Shown one piece after another: positions 1 through 9,101 of a DNA stretch of 61,907 bases. This DNA is from CAKZQX01 sp034435975 (GTDB taxonomy: Bacteria; Chloroflexota; Chloroflexia; Chloroflexales; Chloroflexaceae). Position numbers and translations under genes: made by a program. The stretch is from positions 1 through 61,907 of the forward strand of contig DAOTWD010000017.1 of assembly GCA_034435975.1 (NCBI GenBank), given 5' to 3'. Position 1 is the first letter of the stretch; each line of letters begins with the position of its first letter. The notes under the pieces were generated by a model that was given only the letters and a program-made list of their open reading frames with translations, made no database searches and was not told the DNA's origin.

Positions 1-786
1 TCGGCTTCCGTAGTATGTGGACTAGCTAACAACAGGCCACCAATCCAGATTCGGGCAGCCGGATTGGCCGCTCGGATTGCTGGCCCTACTACCTTGAGCA
101 TCTCGCCATAGTGTCGTCCGCCATAGAAAGGATCATCTATATCACCCCAGCAACCAAAAAAATTGTCTGTTACAACTAGACGCGGATCAACATCCGGCTC
201 ATTGCCCAGTTCCCAGTGATGGACATTAAACTCAGGAGCCTTGTAGCGCTCTACAACAGCACTTACAAACGCAGCAAACTGGCTGAATTTATCGGCCCGT
301 ACTGCACCACACGATGTCGGGTGATATCGTGGCCCAACGCGGCGAGTCATAAATAACAACTACTGGCGTTATACGTCGTTCACGCAGGGCACGTAGCTCA
401 TTCTCGAATGGCTCTAACAAGTGCCACTGAATCGGGGCATTTTCTTCCGGTTGCAGTACGCGCCATCTAATATGCCAGTGTTGGAGCCGTACCCAACCTA
501 CCTCTAAACCCTGTAATCGATTGAGCAGGTTGCCCCTCGTAAACAGCTTGTCAGACTGCACCCCAAAGGGTGAAATCCAGGGATACTTTTGTAACACTAT
601 CGGCAAGTATACTGTTGTTTGATGATCCTCGGTTAGCAAAGAAGCTTCCCGGGCATCGAGCCGATGTATACCTTCGGTATCAACAGGGCTACTAGTTACA
701 AGACCACCTGTTCCTATGATGCTTAGTAGTACTAATAGCGCAAGGAACTGATACCCACCTGGGATACTCTTTTTACACTGTTTCAT
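1..786 (-). pseudogene. Secreted glycoside hydrolase (clan A-like), frameshifted and cut by the window edge
   Basis: The start at 786 follows a clear AAGGAG site. The first residues form a signal peptide or membrane anchor (MKQCKK, then a hydrophobic run of about 20). The reading frame continues to a stop at 289, but just before it the similarity-like reading moves to another frame: from about 305 down to 1 that frame reads without a stop and contains WELGNEPD, the acid/base NEP motif of clan A glycoside hydrolases (GH39/GH5-like). A one-base shift near 300-312, close to the residues after SPRWATISPDIV, would join the two parts. It is therefore either a real pseudogene or a sequencing error. 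The 3' end lies outside the window. Substrate cannot be deduced. Confidence 0.7.
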
Positions 787-960
787 ACCGAGGAATTTCT
801 CCTTTTAAGCAAAAACAATGAGGAAGAATCTGAAGAATAGCAATCTGATCTGATTGCGAGGGAGAGATACAAGAGATATGCAGGCCAGATTCTGCATTAG
901 AAAAAAACTCCTACTATGCCGGGAATATTGGTTTTTAATACTGCCTGCGGCAAGAGAGAC

Positions 961-1050
961 TGGCGGGGAGGGTGGGATTCGAACCCACGAGGGGCTTGCA
1001 CCCCTAGCGGTTTAGCAAACCGCCGCACTAGGCCTCTATGCGACCTCCCC
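961..1050 (-). tRNA. tRNA-Ser (anticodon GCU)
   Basis: On the minus strand the acceptor stem GGGGAGG pairs with CCTCCCC, and discriminator G and CCA (961-963) are encoded. The anticodon arm GCGGT-TTGCTAA-ACCGC gives anticodon GCT. A long variable arm and the GGTTCGAATCC T-loop are as expected for a class II serine tRNA. It is the last of three tRNA genes in a row on this strand. Confidence 0.95.
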
Positions 1051-1077
1051 ATACCACTAACTTGTACTCCGCGCAAA

Positions 1078-1164
1078 TGGCGGAGGGGGTGGGATTCGAA
1101 CCCACGAGGCTCATCACCTGGTTGTTTTCAAGACAACTGCCATCAACCGCTCGGCCACCCCTCC
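1078..1164 (-). tRNA. tRNA-Ser (anticodon UGA)
   Basis: Minus strand: acceptor GGAGGGG pairs with CCCCTCC, discriminator G, with CCA encoded at 1078-1080. The anticodon arm GTTGT-CTTGAAA-ACAAC gives anticodon TGA. The D-arm GGCCGAGCGG and long variable arm are typical of serine. It lies 27 nt upstream of tRNA-Ser(GCU), so the two are probably cotranscribed and separated by processing. Confidence 0.95.
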
Positions 1165-1177
1165 TGGTTGTAGCATA

Positions 1178-1253
<76 letters not shown>

Positions 1254-1328
1254 CTAGTACGCTGCTATCATACCATAGTGAGAGACGCTTTGCAACTAGC
1301 AAGCCTATCGCAATAGTCAGTGCGAATT

Positions 1329-1375
1329 CAGGCTTGAGCCTGGGTCTTGCTCCGTCCCGGCTTGAGCCAGGACGC
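1329..1375. repeat. Short palindromic repeat between the tRNA cluster and msrA
   Basis: CAGGCTTGAGCCTG (1329-1342) is a perfect palindrome, followed by a degenerate copy, CGGCTTGAGCCAGG. Similar pieces occur at 9454-9515 and at 54394-54411 (TCCAGGCTGAAGCCTGGA), so this is a dispersed intergenic element of this genome. Function unknown; it could fold in RNA from either strand. Confidence 0.5.
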
Positions 1376-1403
1376 CACTTTTTACAACCCATGTAGAGTT
1401 GCT

Positions 1404-1985
1404 CTATGAACGAACATCTGGCTTCAGCCGTGATCCATAGTGTTGCCGAAACTTTGCCACTTTGGGTGCAACTACCACCATACAGTAGGGTTGGTCAGGA
1501 TTGTGCTGAAAGTATTCCTGATGATAATCTTCGGCCCGGTAAAACGTGGTCATGGGTACAACCTCGGTGACAATCGGTCGCTGCCATACCCGATTAGCGG
1601 TCAGTCTGGCAATCGTTTGCTCGGCAATCTCCTTCTGGGTCGGGTTGTGGTAGAAAATAGCCGAACGATATTGACTACCCACATCCGCGCCCTGTCGGTT
1701 CAGTGTAGTCGGGTCGTGAATACTGAAAAAAACGTCGAGTAACTCGGCAAACGAGATGATCTGCGGATCGAAGGTTATCTGCACCACTTCGGCGTGCCCC
1801 GTTGTTCCTGCACAGACCTGATTATAGGTAGGATTAACTACCGTACCTCCAGCGTAGCCTGACACGACGCTTTCCACGCCCTGCAATTCATTAAATACGG
1901 CTTCAAGACACCAGAAACAACCGCCGGCCAGGGTTGTAACGTCTTTGCCAGCTGGTGGCTGGTGTGATTGCGATTGAATATTCAT
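1404..1985 (-). CDS. msrA: Peptide-methionine (S)-S-oxide reductase MsrA
   Basis: Reduces the S-epimer of methionine sulfoxide in proteins and free methionine in the cytoplasm, using thioredoxin for recycling. The 193-residue length is normal. The catalytic signature GCFWC lies at residues 22-26, with Cys23 the attacking residue. Downstream motifs GVESVVSGYAGG, GHAEVVQITFDP and FYRAEDYHQEYF are the usual substrate-binding segments. The start ATG at 1985 has only a weak purine-rich stretch before it. It stands alone between the tRNA cluster and a decayed transporter gene, so it is probably transcribed singly. No MsrB domain is fused to it. Confidence 0.95.
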   Translation of the reverse strand: MNIQSQSHQPPAGKDVTTLAGGCFWCLEAVFNELQGVESVVSGYAGGTVVNPTYNQVCAGTTGHAEVVQITFDPQIISFAELLDVFFSIHDPTTLNRQGADVGSQYRSAIFYHNPTQKEIAEQTIARLTANRVWQRPIVTEVVPMTTFYRAEDYHQEYFQHNPDQPYCMVVVAPKVAKFRQHYGSRLKPDVRS

Positions 1986-2175
1986 GATCTATGATCTTTC
2001 TCTCGTTTATGGTGATTATTCCTGATACAGAACATACGCGGTCGCTTGAACACCACGTTTTTTTGCCTGCGGTAGCAAAGTGACCAGATCACCGCATACA
2101 TGCTGTTATATTATCCAGTATACCCCAGGTAGACCGTCATGGCAGGTAGGATTATGCAGCAAGTCACCGTGGGGA

Positions 2176-2430
2176 TTATGCTATTGTCACATTCCAATAC
2201 TTTGATATGCTGTGCGGAGCCTGATTTGACAGTGTTGGAACCGACTTGATGCCACCGTCTTTGTCATGGGCTTCAGCAACATCCGATACGTCCGGCAAAT
2301 CCTCCATCGTATCACCCGGTGCATCCTCAACATACAGCATTTTGATCAATACCAGCACCACTGCTACCAGAGGTGATGCCAGTACCAACCCCATGACCCC
2401 GAAGAAAACACGGATGCACGCAATGCTGTA
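2176..2430 (-). pseudogene. C-terminal remnant of an AI-2E family transporter
   Basis: In the minus frame the segment FFGVMGLVLASPLVAVVLV followed by LIKMLYVEDAPGD matches the end of AI-2E/PerM-type membrane proteins, where the last transmembrane segment contains the G-x-x-L-A-x-P-L-A pattern. Nothing upstream (above about 2430) continues the family, and the frame there has no plausible start. Perhaps 85 residues of a protein of about 350 survive. It is read as a decayed gene rather than a small functional one, although the tail after residue GD is intact. Confidence 0.6.
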
Positions 2431-2681
2431 CTGAGAACTGTGTGGTTGCAAATAGTTTGCAGCGTTCTTCCGCCCGAGTGTATTCCCTCTTCGGGTTTCA
2501 ACTCTTCCCTGTCCTGACGCTGGCACTGTGTATGATGTTGCCGCGTTTCAACACGGAAGCCTTTGCCACTTTGCGCCTTTGCGCTAACAAAGCGTCGTCC
2601 TGCCTGGTCGTGTCATCGTCTTCTCAAGTCGTCGCTTCATCACCTCGTCACCCTGGACTGATTGTGAAACGTTCCACTTAC

Positions 2682-2710
2682 ACGACAATTAATAACTTTC
2701 TGGTTATAAT
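2682..2710 (+). promoter_or_regulatory. Sigma70-type promoter upstream of the LysR gene
   Basis: ACGACA (2682-2687), a 17-nt spacer and a perfect TATAAT (2705-2710). Transcription would begin near 2717 and give a leader of about 90 nt before the LysR gene, containing the palindrome at 2765. Confidence 0.5.
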
Positions 2711-2764
2711 TGAGGGGAAGGAGCAGGATTATAATTCACCTGATCGGGCTTAAATGCGATCGCG

Positions 2765-2784
2765 TGTAAGCAGAGGCGCTTACA
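2765..2784. promoter_or_regulatory. Palindromic operator in the LysR leader
   Basis: TGTAAGC and GCTTACA form a perfect 7-bp inverted repeat with a 6-nt spacer, 25 nt before the LysR start codon. Position and symmetry suit the autoregulatory site of a LysR-type protein. It is the only such repeat seen in the intergenic gap. Confidence 0.45.
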
Positions 2785-2808
2785 AATCTTCAAGTATGAG
2801 GATACCCA

Positions 2809-3720
2809 ATGGAGCTACGACATCTGCGGTATTTCGAGGCGGTGGCGCGTCATTCACATGTCACACGGGCTGCGGCAGAACTGCATATCGCCCAACCAGC
2901 GTTGAGTAAACAAATTAGCCAGCTTGAGCAAGAGCTAGGAGTCGCGCTCTTTGATCGGATCGGGCGCAATGTACGCCTGACGGAGGCTGGCGAGGCATTG
3001 TTACCGCATGTACATGCTATTCTGACCCAGGTTGAAGCCGCTCGCGCCGAAATGGCCGAACGGGTGGGCTTGCGGCGCGGGCGTGCTTCCGTTGGGACAC
3101 CGCCTACGGTTGGTACACAACTTCTACCACGGGCACTGGCCGATTTTAACCGGGGGTATCCCGGCATTGAACTCCGGCTCCATGAGGCCGGTATTCAAAC
3201 GCTACTCGGATTGTTGGAAACTGGTATGGTTGACGTGGCCGTGGTGACATTGCCGGTGAATGATTCTTCGCTAACTATTGTGCCGTTATTTAGTGAAGAT
3301 CTGATGATCGCCGTTGGTCGCGAACATCGGCTGGCCCACCACACGAATGTCACCATGACGGAACTGCAGAATGAGTCCTGGCTGCTCTCGCCAGAAAACT
3401 ATGAACTACGTGATGCGACTCTCAGTGCTTGCCGCCGAGCCGGTTTTACGCCGCGTATTGTGTTGGATGGCGGTGAGATGGATACCTTGTTGCGGTTAGT
3501 GGCGGCAGGGATGGGAATTGCATTGATCCCACGCCTGGCACTGCAAAACAATTTCGACCTGGTATCGCTACGGCTGACCGACCAGGCACCGCAGCGTTCA
3601 TTGGGGCTGGTATGGCGGGGTGATCGCACGGCATCACCGGCGGCGCGTGCGTTGCGCGAGTTCCTCGTTGAACATCTGCGTGGCGAACAATTGCGCATAG
3701 CCAGGGGTGAGCGGGAATAG
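2809..3720 (+). CDS. LysR family transcriptional regulator
   Basis: A 303-residue LysR-type regulator. Residues 1-60 hold the winged helix-turn-helix (MELRHLRYFEAVARHSHVTR, then AAAELHIAQPALSKQI and VALFDR). Residues 90-290 form the periplasmic-binding-protein-like effector domain, with SVGTPPTVGTQLLP at its start and GMGIALIP near its end. Full family length, with no visible defect. The effector is unknown; CynR/CbbR-like regulators share this N-terminus, but that does not settle the ligand. LysR proteins often control a divergent neighbour, but here the divergent side holds only the decayed AI-2E gene, so the target is not obvious. A candidate operator lies just upstream. Confidence 0.9.
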   Translation: MELRHLRYFEAVARHSHVTRAAAELHIAQPALSKQISQLEQELGVALFDRIGRNVRLTEAGEALLPHVHAILTQVEAARAEMAERVGLRRGRASVGTPPTVGTQLLPRALADFNRGYPGIELRLHEAGIQTLLGLLETGMVDVAVVTLPVNDSSLTIVPLFSEDLMIAVGREHRLAHHTNVTMTELQNESWLLSPENYELRDATLSACRRAGFTPRIVLDGGEMDTLLRLVAAGMGIALIPRLALQNNFDLVSLRLTDQAPQRSLGLVWRGDRTASPAARALREFLVEHLRGEQLRIARGERE

Positions 3721-3770
3721 GTATCCATCACCCAACGGTGGTTGATCATGAGGGGCAATCTGACATATCC

Positions 3771-4020
3771 CGTGCGTGTTCGCCCCTGGGGGAACACGCA
3801 CGCCTGGGACTTGGGCAGCGTGCCCACACGTGCGTGCTGGCGGGCGGGACGCCCGCGCTCCCAGGTGCAAAATGAGCGCTGACGACCGAGCTTAACCCCA
3901 GATGTGAACATTTACCTTGTTCCCCTTTGAGGTAACACGCACGCCTGGGAGCGTGAATATACCATTCTCTGTCACTATGCGGGCAGGCCCCCCGTGCTTC
4001 CAGGAGCAGCGGTAACACGC
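3771..4020. repeat. GC-rich repeat and hairpin region after the LysR gene
   Basis: CGTGCGTGTTC (3771-3781) pairs with GAACACGCACG (3792-3802); this may terminate the LysR transcript. It is followed by further pieces built on AACACGCACGCCTGGGA (near 3793 and 3931) and GCGCTCCCAGG. These words resemble units of the arrays at 38.2 and 50.7 kb, so this appears to be a small relative of that family. The rest of the 3721-4261 gap shows no gene. Confidence 0.45.
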
Positions 4021-4261
4021 ACCTATACCGGGACTGATGTTCTGTCCTGGTGTCGGCAAATGAGTCTTGCGGTCAATCGAAGAGGCAAGGGGCAGGTCGG
4101 GCCATTATAGAAGGAGCAAACCCTTCTGCCCCGTTTGTCGAAGTTTATCCTGACTGGAGCCAGAGCGCCGGAAGTAACATAACATAAGGTGGGCGTGATA
4201 AGCAACCGCCTACCTGGTAGTATGCGTGAATGAACCTGCACAGCCACGTACCTTATGTGTA

Positions 4262-6589
4262 TCACGGCTCGATCCCTTCCAGGTTGGCAAAGTTCGCCAG
4301 CAGACGCTTCTGGCCTTTCTTGACAAAGTTAACCGTCACCTCCTCATCACCCTCTACCAGCTTGCTGCTCACCACGATACCTTCGCCAAACATATGATGC
4401 CGCACAGCCTGACCTGGTAAAAAGCTCGCCGTGATTGGGCCACCAGCCGACCGTGTGGAGGAACCCGCTTTGCCAGCACGAACACGACGAGTCTGTACTG
4501 TCAACCCGGAGACACGATGCTGCGCTGCACGATAGCTCTGTGGTGGCACATTGATAACCGGATGCTTCATCGCCGGTTGGATCAGTTCCCGAGGAATGCT
4601 TGCCAGGAACCGTGAGGGACTGCTCACACTGGTACGCCCAAAACTGGTGCGACGGAAGGCATACAACAGATAGAGCCGCTCGCGGGCGCGTGTTACTCCT
4701 ACATAAAACAGCCGCCGCTCCTCTTCTAGTTTGTCTTTTTCGTCCATCGAACGGCTGTGGGGCAACAGCCCCTCTTCCAGACCAATCAGAAACACGACCG
4801 GAAACTCGAGACCCTTGGCCTGATGCAATGTGATGCATGTGACCACATCTTGCTGCTCATCAAAGGTGTCTATATCGGCCACCAGCGCCACTTCCTCTAA
4901 AAATGTGGCAAGCTGGGCCTCGCGTTGTAGATCGATATAGTCTGCAGCTACCTCGCGCAATTCCTGCACGTTGCGCCAGCGTTCCTCGCCCTCATCCGGC
5001 CCATACTCGTGCTGCAATGCTGCGCGGAAATGCGTCCGTTCGAGAATGGTATCAACCAGCCCCACCAGATCGAGCTGTTCACGCGCGTTGATCAAGCTGT
5101 TGATAAACTCCAGAAATGCCAGCAATGTGGTGCGTGTCCGTGTATTGAAGGGCGACTGTGGTGGGAGTACAGGATCAGAGGGTATGAAATCGGCGTCTGT
5201 GCCTGGATGTGCAGTTGTGCGGGTGAGGCGAGATAAGGTCTGCAGCGCCTGATAGACTGGCACTCCCAGTTCGCTGGCCCAGCGATAGAGTGCCTCCTCG
5301 GTGCGCCCGCCGATGCCACGCGCCGGAACATTGAAGATTCGCGCCAGGCTGACATTATCGCAAGGATTGTTAATAACACGGAGGTAGGCCAGCACATCCT
5401 TTATTTCTTTACGCTCATAGAACCGCATGCCGCCAATAATCTGGTAGCGCAGACCTCGGGCCATCAGTGCCTCTTCAACTGACCGGCTCTGGGCATTGGT
5501 GCGATACATTATTGCCATATCGCCCAGACGATAATCGCCTTGCAGCACCAGATGGGCGATTTCATCGACCACCCACTGTGCTTCATCGTTCTGGTCATAC
5601 CCCTCGTGCAGCGACACTTGCACACCCACACCATTCTCTGTCCAGAGTTGTTTGACATGCTTCTGCTGCCCACCGGCGTTAATGACGGCCTGGGCTACAT
5701 CCAGGATCGATTGCGTGCTCCGATAGTTCTGCTCCAACAGAATGACCTGTGCATCAGGGTAATCCTCTTCAAAATGCAGGATGTTGCGGATGTCAGCCCC
5801 GCGCCAGGCATAGATCGACTGGTCATTATCACCGACCACAAACAGATTACGCCGCTGTGCTGCCAGTTGCTTGATCAGCACATACTGGGCACGGTTCGTA
5901 TCCTGATATTCGTCTACCAGCACATACTGATAACGTTCCTGATATCTGGCCAGCACCTCCGGATGTTGCTGAAACAGGCATACCGTCTCAAACAGCAAAT
6001 CATCAAAATCAAAGGCATTACTTTCGCGCAGCAAGACTTGGTAGCGTTCATAGCAACGAGCAACGATTTCATCGTAGTACGAAGCACGGTTGAGCCGGGC
6101 ATATTCGGCCGCGCTTACCAGTTCGTTCTTGGCGCTCGAGATAGCACTGTGGATTGCACGTGGCGGATATTGCTTCTCGTTCAGGTTCAGATCTTTGAGT
6201 ACCCGGCGCATCAACCGTTCTTGATCATCACTATCATAAATCACAAAATCACGCTCGCGGCCCAGATGGATTACATCACGCCGCAAGAAGCGCGCACACA
6301 CTTTGTGGAATGTACCAATGGTCAGGTCAGCAGCGTGATCAGCACCAATCAAGGCGTGCAGACGTTCTTTCATCTCACGCGCAGCCTTGTTGGTAAACGT
6401 GACAGCCAGAATATGATCGGGATCGATACCCGCCTCGCGGATCAGGTACGCTACCCGATGCGTCAGGACACGTGTCTTACCACTGCCGGGGCCGGCCAGC
6501 ACCAGCACCGGGCCGTCGACGATCTGTACCGCCTGCTGCTGAGAACGGTTCAGATCCTTAAGCAGTTGTGATGTCAAGGCATTCCTCAA
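4262..6589 (-). CDS. pcrA: UvrD/PcrA-type DNA helicase
   Basis: A superfamily 1A 3'-5' helicase for repair and removal of protein roadblocks; 775 residues. Walker A AGPGSGKT is at about residues 32-39, motif II VDEYQDTN near 224, the QNYRST motif follows, and the C-terminal motif VGVTRARERLYLLY is near 630. The extreme C-terminus (GQAVRHHMFGEGIVVSS) is the PcrA/UvrD tail that contacts RNA polymerase in relatives. The apparent start is TTG at 6589, only 3 nt after the stop of the CBS-domain gene, so the two are probably cotranscribed and translationally coupled. The TTG has no strong ribosome site of its own. PcrA versus UvrD naming is by convention only. Confidence 0.92.
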   Translation of the reverse strand: MRNALTSQLLKDLNRSQQQAVQIVDGPVLVLAGPGSGKTRVLTHRVAYLIREAGIDPDHILAVTFTNKAAREMKERLHALIGADHAADLTIGTFHKVCARFLRRDVIHLGRERDFVIYDSDDQERLMRRVLKDLNLNEKQYPPRAIHSAISSAKNELVSAAEYARLNRASYYDEIVARCYERYQVLLRESNAFDFDDLLFETVCLFQQHPEVLARYQERYQYVLVDEYQDTNRAQYVLIKQLAAQRRNLFVVGDNDQSIYAWRGADIRNILHFEEDYPDAQVILLEQNYRSTQSILDVAQAVINAGGQQKHVKQLWTENGVGVQVSLHEGYDQNDEAQWVVDEIAHLVLQGDYRLGDMAIMYRTNAQSRSVEEALMARGLRYQIIGGMRFYERKEIKDVLAYLRVINNPCDNVSLARIFNVPARGIGGRTEEALYRWASELGVPVYQALQTLSRLTRTTAHPGTDADFIPSDPVLPPQSPFNTRTRTTLLAFLEFINSLINAREQLDLVGLVDTILERTHFRAALQHEYGPDEGEERWRNVQELREVAADYIDLQREAQLATFLEEVALVADIDTFDEQQDVVTCITLHQAKGLEFPVVFLIGLEEGLLPHSRSMDEKDKLEEERRLFYVGVTRARERLYLLYAFRRTSFGRTSVSSPSRFLASIPRELIQPAMKHPVINVPPQSYRAAQHRVSGLTVQTRRVRAGKAGSSTRSAGGPITASFLPGQAVRHHMFGEGIVVSSKLVEGDEEVTVNFVKKGQKRLLANFANLEGIEP

Positions 6590-6592
6590 TTC

Positions 6593-7612
6593 CTATTCGG
6601 GCCTTTGTCGCCGACGGCGCACAACATGCCGCAGATCGATCACGGTATCGGTCTCGTCGACAATCTCGCCCGTCAGTACTTCCAGTACATCTTCCAGTGT
6701 GACGACTCCGGCCGTACCGCCAAACTCATCCAGCACGACCACCAGATGGCGGCGCGTCCTCTGAAATACCTCCAACAAACGATCAGCATGCGTACTCTGA
6801 GGGACAAACTGTGGCTCATGCGCAAACGAAACAATGGGTTGATCATATTTTCCTTCAACCATAGCCGCCAGAAGTTCATTTTTGAAGACAATCCCCTGTA
6901 TATTGTCAATGGAATTGCCAATGACAATAATGCGTGAGTGTTGCGAGGTCAAAATAGCTGACCTGGCTTCACCCAGAGTTCGATCACCATGCAGATATGT
7001 CAGATTGACCCGCGGGGTCATGATATCATCAGCAGTGAGATCATTCAGGCGAAACACACGCTGGATCATATCCGACTCGCGTTTGTTAATAATACCCTCC
7101 TGTGAACCAATATGCGCCAGCAAGCGAATTTCGGCTTCATTGGTAACAGGGTAACGTCTGCCTCTGGTAATCGGTGCGATCAATTTTTCAATACACCAGA
7201 CCAGCGGGGTAAAGATGCGGGTTAAGAGCAATACCGGACGTGCGACGAGCAACCCGATCCATTCGGCATACCGTTCGCCCAGTGTTTTGGGAATAATTTC
7301 GGCAAAGATAATGACGAGAAAGGTTAACAGACCGGAAACCAGGCCTAACCACTGGCTTCCCAGCACCTGGGTGGCAATGTCACCAACCACGATACTTCCC
7401 ACGATATTGGCGATATTGTTCAAGATCACAATCGTCGCAATTGGGCGACTCATCTTCTGGCGAATCTTTAACAATGCCAGTGCGGCTGGCTTACGGGTCT
7501 CACCAAGCTGACGCACGCGTACCAGCGGAACCGAAAACAGCGCTGCCTCCGTGCTAGAACAGAGTGCCGAGCCAGTCAGAACGATCAGCACCGCTATCAA
7601 TAGCTGGGTCAT
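6593..7612 (-). CDS. CNNM/hemolysin-like DUF21 and CBS-pair membrane protein
   Basis: 339 residues. The first half is a DUF21 domain with several hydrophobic segments (starting MTQLLIAVLIVLTGSALCSS and including AEIIPKTLGERYAE), and residues about 195-320 are a CBS pair (IMTPRVNLTYL ... VVVLDEFGGTAGVVTLEDV). Family members are linked to magnesium or other cation export. Most bacterial CorC/YhdP relatives carry a further C-terminal transporter-associated domain of about 80 residues; here the protein ends some 20 residues after the second CBS motif, so that domain is missing. It lies directly upstream of the helicase gene on the same strand. Confidence 0.85.
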   Translation of the reverse strand: MTQLLIAVLIVLTGSALCSSTEAALFSVPLVRVRQLGETRKPAALALLKIRQKMSRPIATIVILNNIANIVGSIVVGDIATQVLGSQWLGLVSGLLTFLVIIFAEIIPKTLGERYAEWIGLLVARPVLLLTRIFTPLVWCIEKLIAPITRGRRYPVTNEAEIRLLAHIGSQEGIINKRESDMIQRVFRLNDLTADDIMTPRVNLTYLHGDRTLGEARSAILTSQHSRIIVIGNSIDNIQGIVFKNELLAAMVEGKYDQPIVSFAHEPQFVPQSTHADRLLEVFQRTRRHLVVVLDEFGGTAGVVTLEDVLEVLTGEIVDETDTVIDLRHVVRRRRQRPE

Positions 7613-7729
7613 AGAGTGAACCTGGTCGCGTCTATGCTAGCGCGAAACAACACCTGCTTTTGAAGTCACAGGACAGTAATATGGTCAGGTTGCTTTTTCG
7701 GCTGCGGTTGCGCGGAAGAAACGCCGGAG

Positions 7730-8008
7730 TTATAAACGTTTTACCTCGCCCCAGTACAAAAACAGCGCTCCAACCAGAACGAACAGGAGTCCCATGAACA
7801 CCATGCCAGGGATGGACATCGGATGGATACCATACACGTTCAAACCCGTCGCAACTGCAGCCAGTACCACCAGACAGCAACAGAATAATCGGGTACCATC
7901 TTCCCAGATAAATCGGACAAAGTTTCGAATTGGCGTTCGTGCCATATATACGGCGATCCCACTGACTCCGAACAGTGCGAACCACAACATTCCCACCATA
8001 ACGATCAT
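7730..8008 (-). CDS. Small three-helix membrane protein of unknown function
   Basis: 92 residues. The start ATG at 8008 has a good GAGGTAGAGCA leader. Three hydrophobic segments are visible: residues 2-22 (VMVGMLWFALFGVSGIAVYM), about 43-61 (FCCCLVVLAAVATGLNV) and 68-86 (GMVFMGLLFVLVGALFLYW). It ends KRL, in the cytoplasm if the first segment goes outward. It is not recognised as a named family. It lies upstream of the CNNM gene on the same strand, with a gap of about 115 nt, and may be part of that transcript. Confidence 0.6.
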   Translation of the reverse strand: MIVMVGMLWFALFGVSGIAVYMARTPIRNFVRFIWEDGTRLFCCCLVVLAAVATGLNVYGIHPMSIPGMVFMGLLFVLVGALFLYWGEVKRL

Positions 8009-8372
8009 TGCTCTACCTCATGATCACACGATCACACCTATACCTGGCTGCCCAGGATAACAATCTCAGCAACAACACAGAAACGGTCGAAGAACAGAGT
8101 ACACCCAGATATCTACCTTACCGCGTATCTCCATACACGTTGTCCCTGGATGAATCTCCTGGATCTTATTGCAGTATGGAGACGGCTGCTTCAGGTTACT
8201 TTGTTTTTGAAGATAAAGCTGGTTGCGAGATCAGCACTGGCAGTTAACCCGTGCTGTCGTAACTGGCCCTGTTACACTATGGGTATAACAAGGGTGCCCT
8301 GGTTCTATGCAACGGATCGTAAGGACGCTCAATACCAGGCAAGCCTTGAATGCGGTAGAAAGGAAACCGGCC
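8009..8372. other. Intergenic region between divergent small genes
   Basis: Start codons of the 92-aa membrane gene (minus) and the 127-aa gene (plus) bound this gap. Short open frames here lack ribosome sites and have poor composition. No convincing consensus promoter or RNA gene was found, though promoters for both flanking genes must lie here. Confidence 0.4.
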
Positions 8373-8756
8373 ATGAATCAACGATTACAGACGATATTAA
8401 TCCGACAACTGGCGTATCTATGGGGTGCTGTGGCCTGGCAATCATATCAGTTACAAGGACGGGGCATCTTCTGTGTCTATGTCCAGCAACAACGGGATGC
8501 CGATCTCGCGCTGACGATAGAATATCTGTCAGTTGCAGAGTGTCACCATAAGCAAGCGCGACATCTGGTAGCAACCTATGATCCCAGAGTTGAATATGTA
8601 TTGCTGCTCGGTGAATGTGCTGAAGATGCCGAATGTAAGATCATTCGTTTGAATCATCCGCTGGCAGATGTCGCGGCTGAAATGTCTCGTTCGGTTCAGA
8701 GTGAACTGTCTAGCCCGCATCCTGAGATAGAAGACAAAAGAAAAACGGCTGCGTAA
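8373..8756 (+). CDS. Hypothetical protein, 127 aa
   Basis: An upstream in-frame ATG at 8307 exists, but the ATG at 8373 has the better site (AGAAAGGAAA, 8 nt before) and gives MNQRLQTILIRQLAYLWGAV. The protein is soluble-looking, with central YVLLLGECAEDAECKIIRLN and a charged tail ending KRKTAA. No family is recognised. It stands alone, convergent with the CAU tRNA downstream. Confidence 0.6.
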   Translation: MNQRLQTILIRQLAYLWGAVAWQSYQLQGRGIFCVYVQQQRDADLALTIEYLSVAECHHKQARHLVATYDPRVEYVLLLGECAEDAECKIIRLNHPLADVAAEMSRSVQSELSSPHPEIEDKRKTAA

Positions 8757-8781
8757 TATTAATCGCCGGCTACGTAAATGC

Positions 8782-8856
8782 TGGTGGGCCACCCAGGATT
8801 CGAACCTGGAACCTGTCGGTTATGAGCCGATTGCTCTGCCATTGAGCTAGTGGCCC
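8782..8856 (-). tRNA. tRNA with anticodon CAU (elongator Met or lysidine-type Ile)
   Basis: Minus strand: acceptor GGGCCAC pairs with GTGGCCC, discriminator A, with CCA encoded. The anticodon loop CTCATAA gives CAT. The normally paired acceptor end rules out initiator tRNA. CAU tRNAs that are not initiators may be Met or Ile (C34 changed to lysidine by TilS); the sequence alone does not decide, though a GGGCC start is common in the Ile type. Confidence 0.9.
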
Positions 8857-9074
8857 GCCATTATGCCTCTCACTGATTGGTACCCCCTCATTATAGCCAG
8901 TTTCCTCGTCGCGGTCAATCATTAAAGGTTATTCCGATTTGTTTGATCGTGTTACGCTTTATCGCTTTCGGACGCGATGAACGCAATCGGAGACTCACTC
9001 TATGCTGCTGTGACGTTTGTCCTCGTTCGGATGGGGGAGTGGGGAAATTCGGGCCCCGACTGGCGGTTCGTGAA

Positions 9075-9101
9075 GTTGCGGGGGCCGCAGGCCCCCGCAA
9101 C
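9075..9101. repeat. GGGGGCCGCAGGCCCCC-type hairpin
   Basis: Perfect 12-bp arms GTTGCGGGGGCC and GGCCCCCGCAAC around a GCA loop. The same core with different outer pairs occurs at 34466-34490, and a damaged form lies near 11698. A dispersed GC-rich hairpin family; as RNA it would be very stable. Confidence 0.6.

Noticed and set aside
5540..6571. 343-codon frame antisense to the helicase gene
   Set aside because: It lies wholly inside the conserved pcrA frame on the other strand, and has no ribosome site or recognisable domain.
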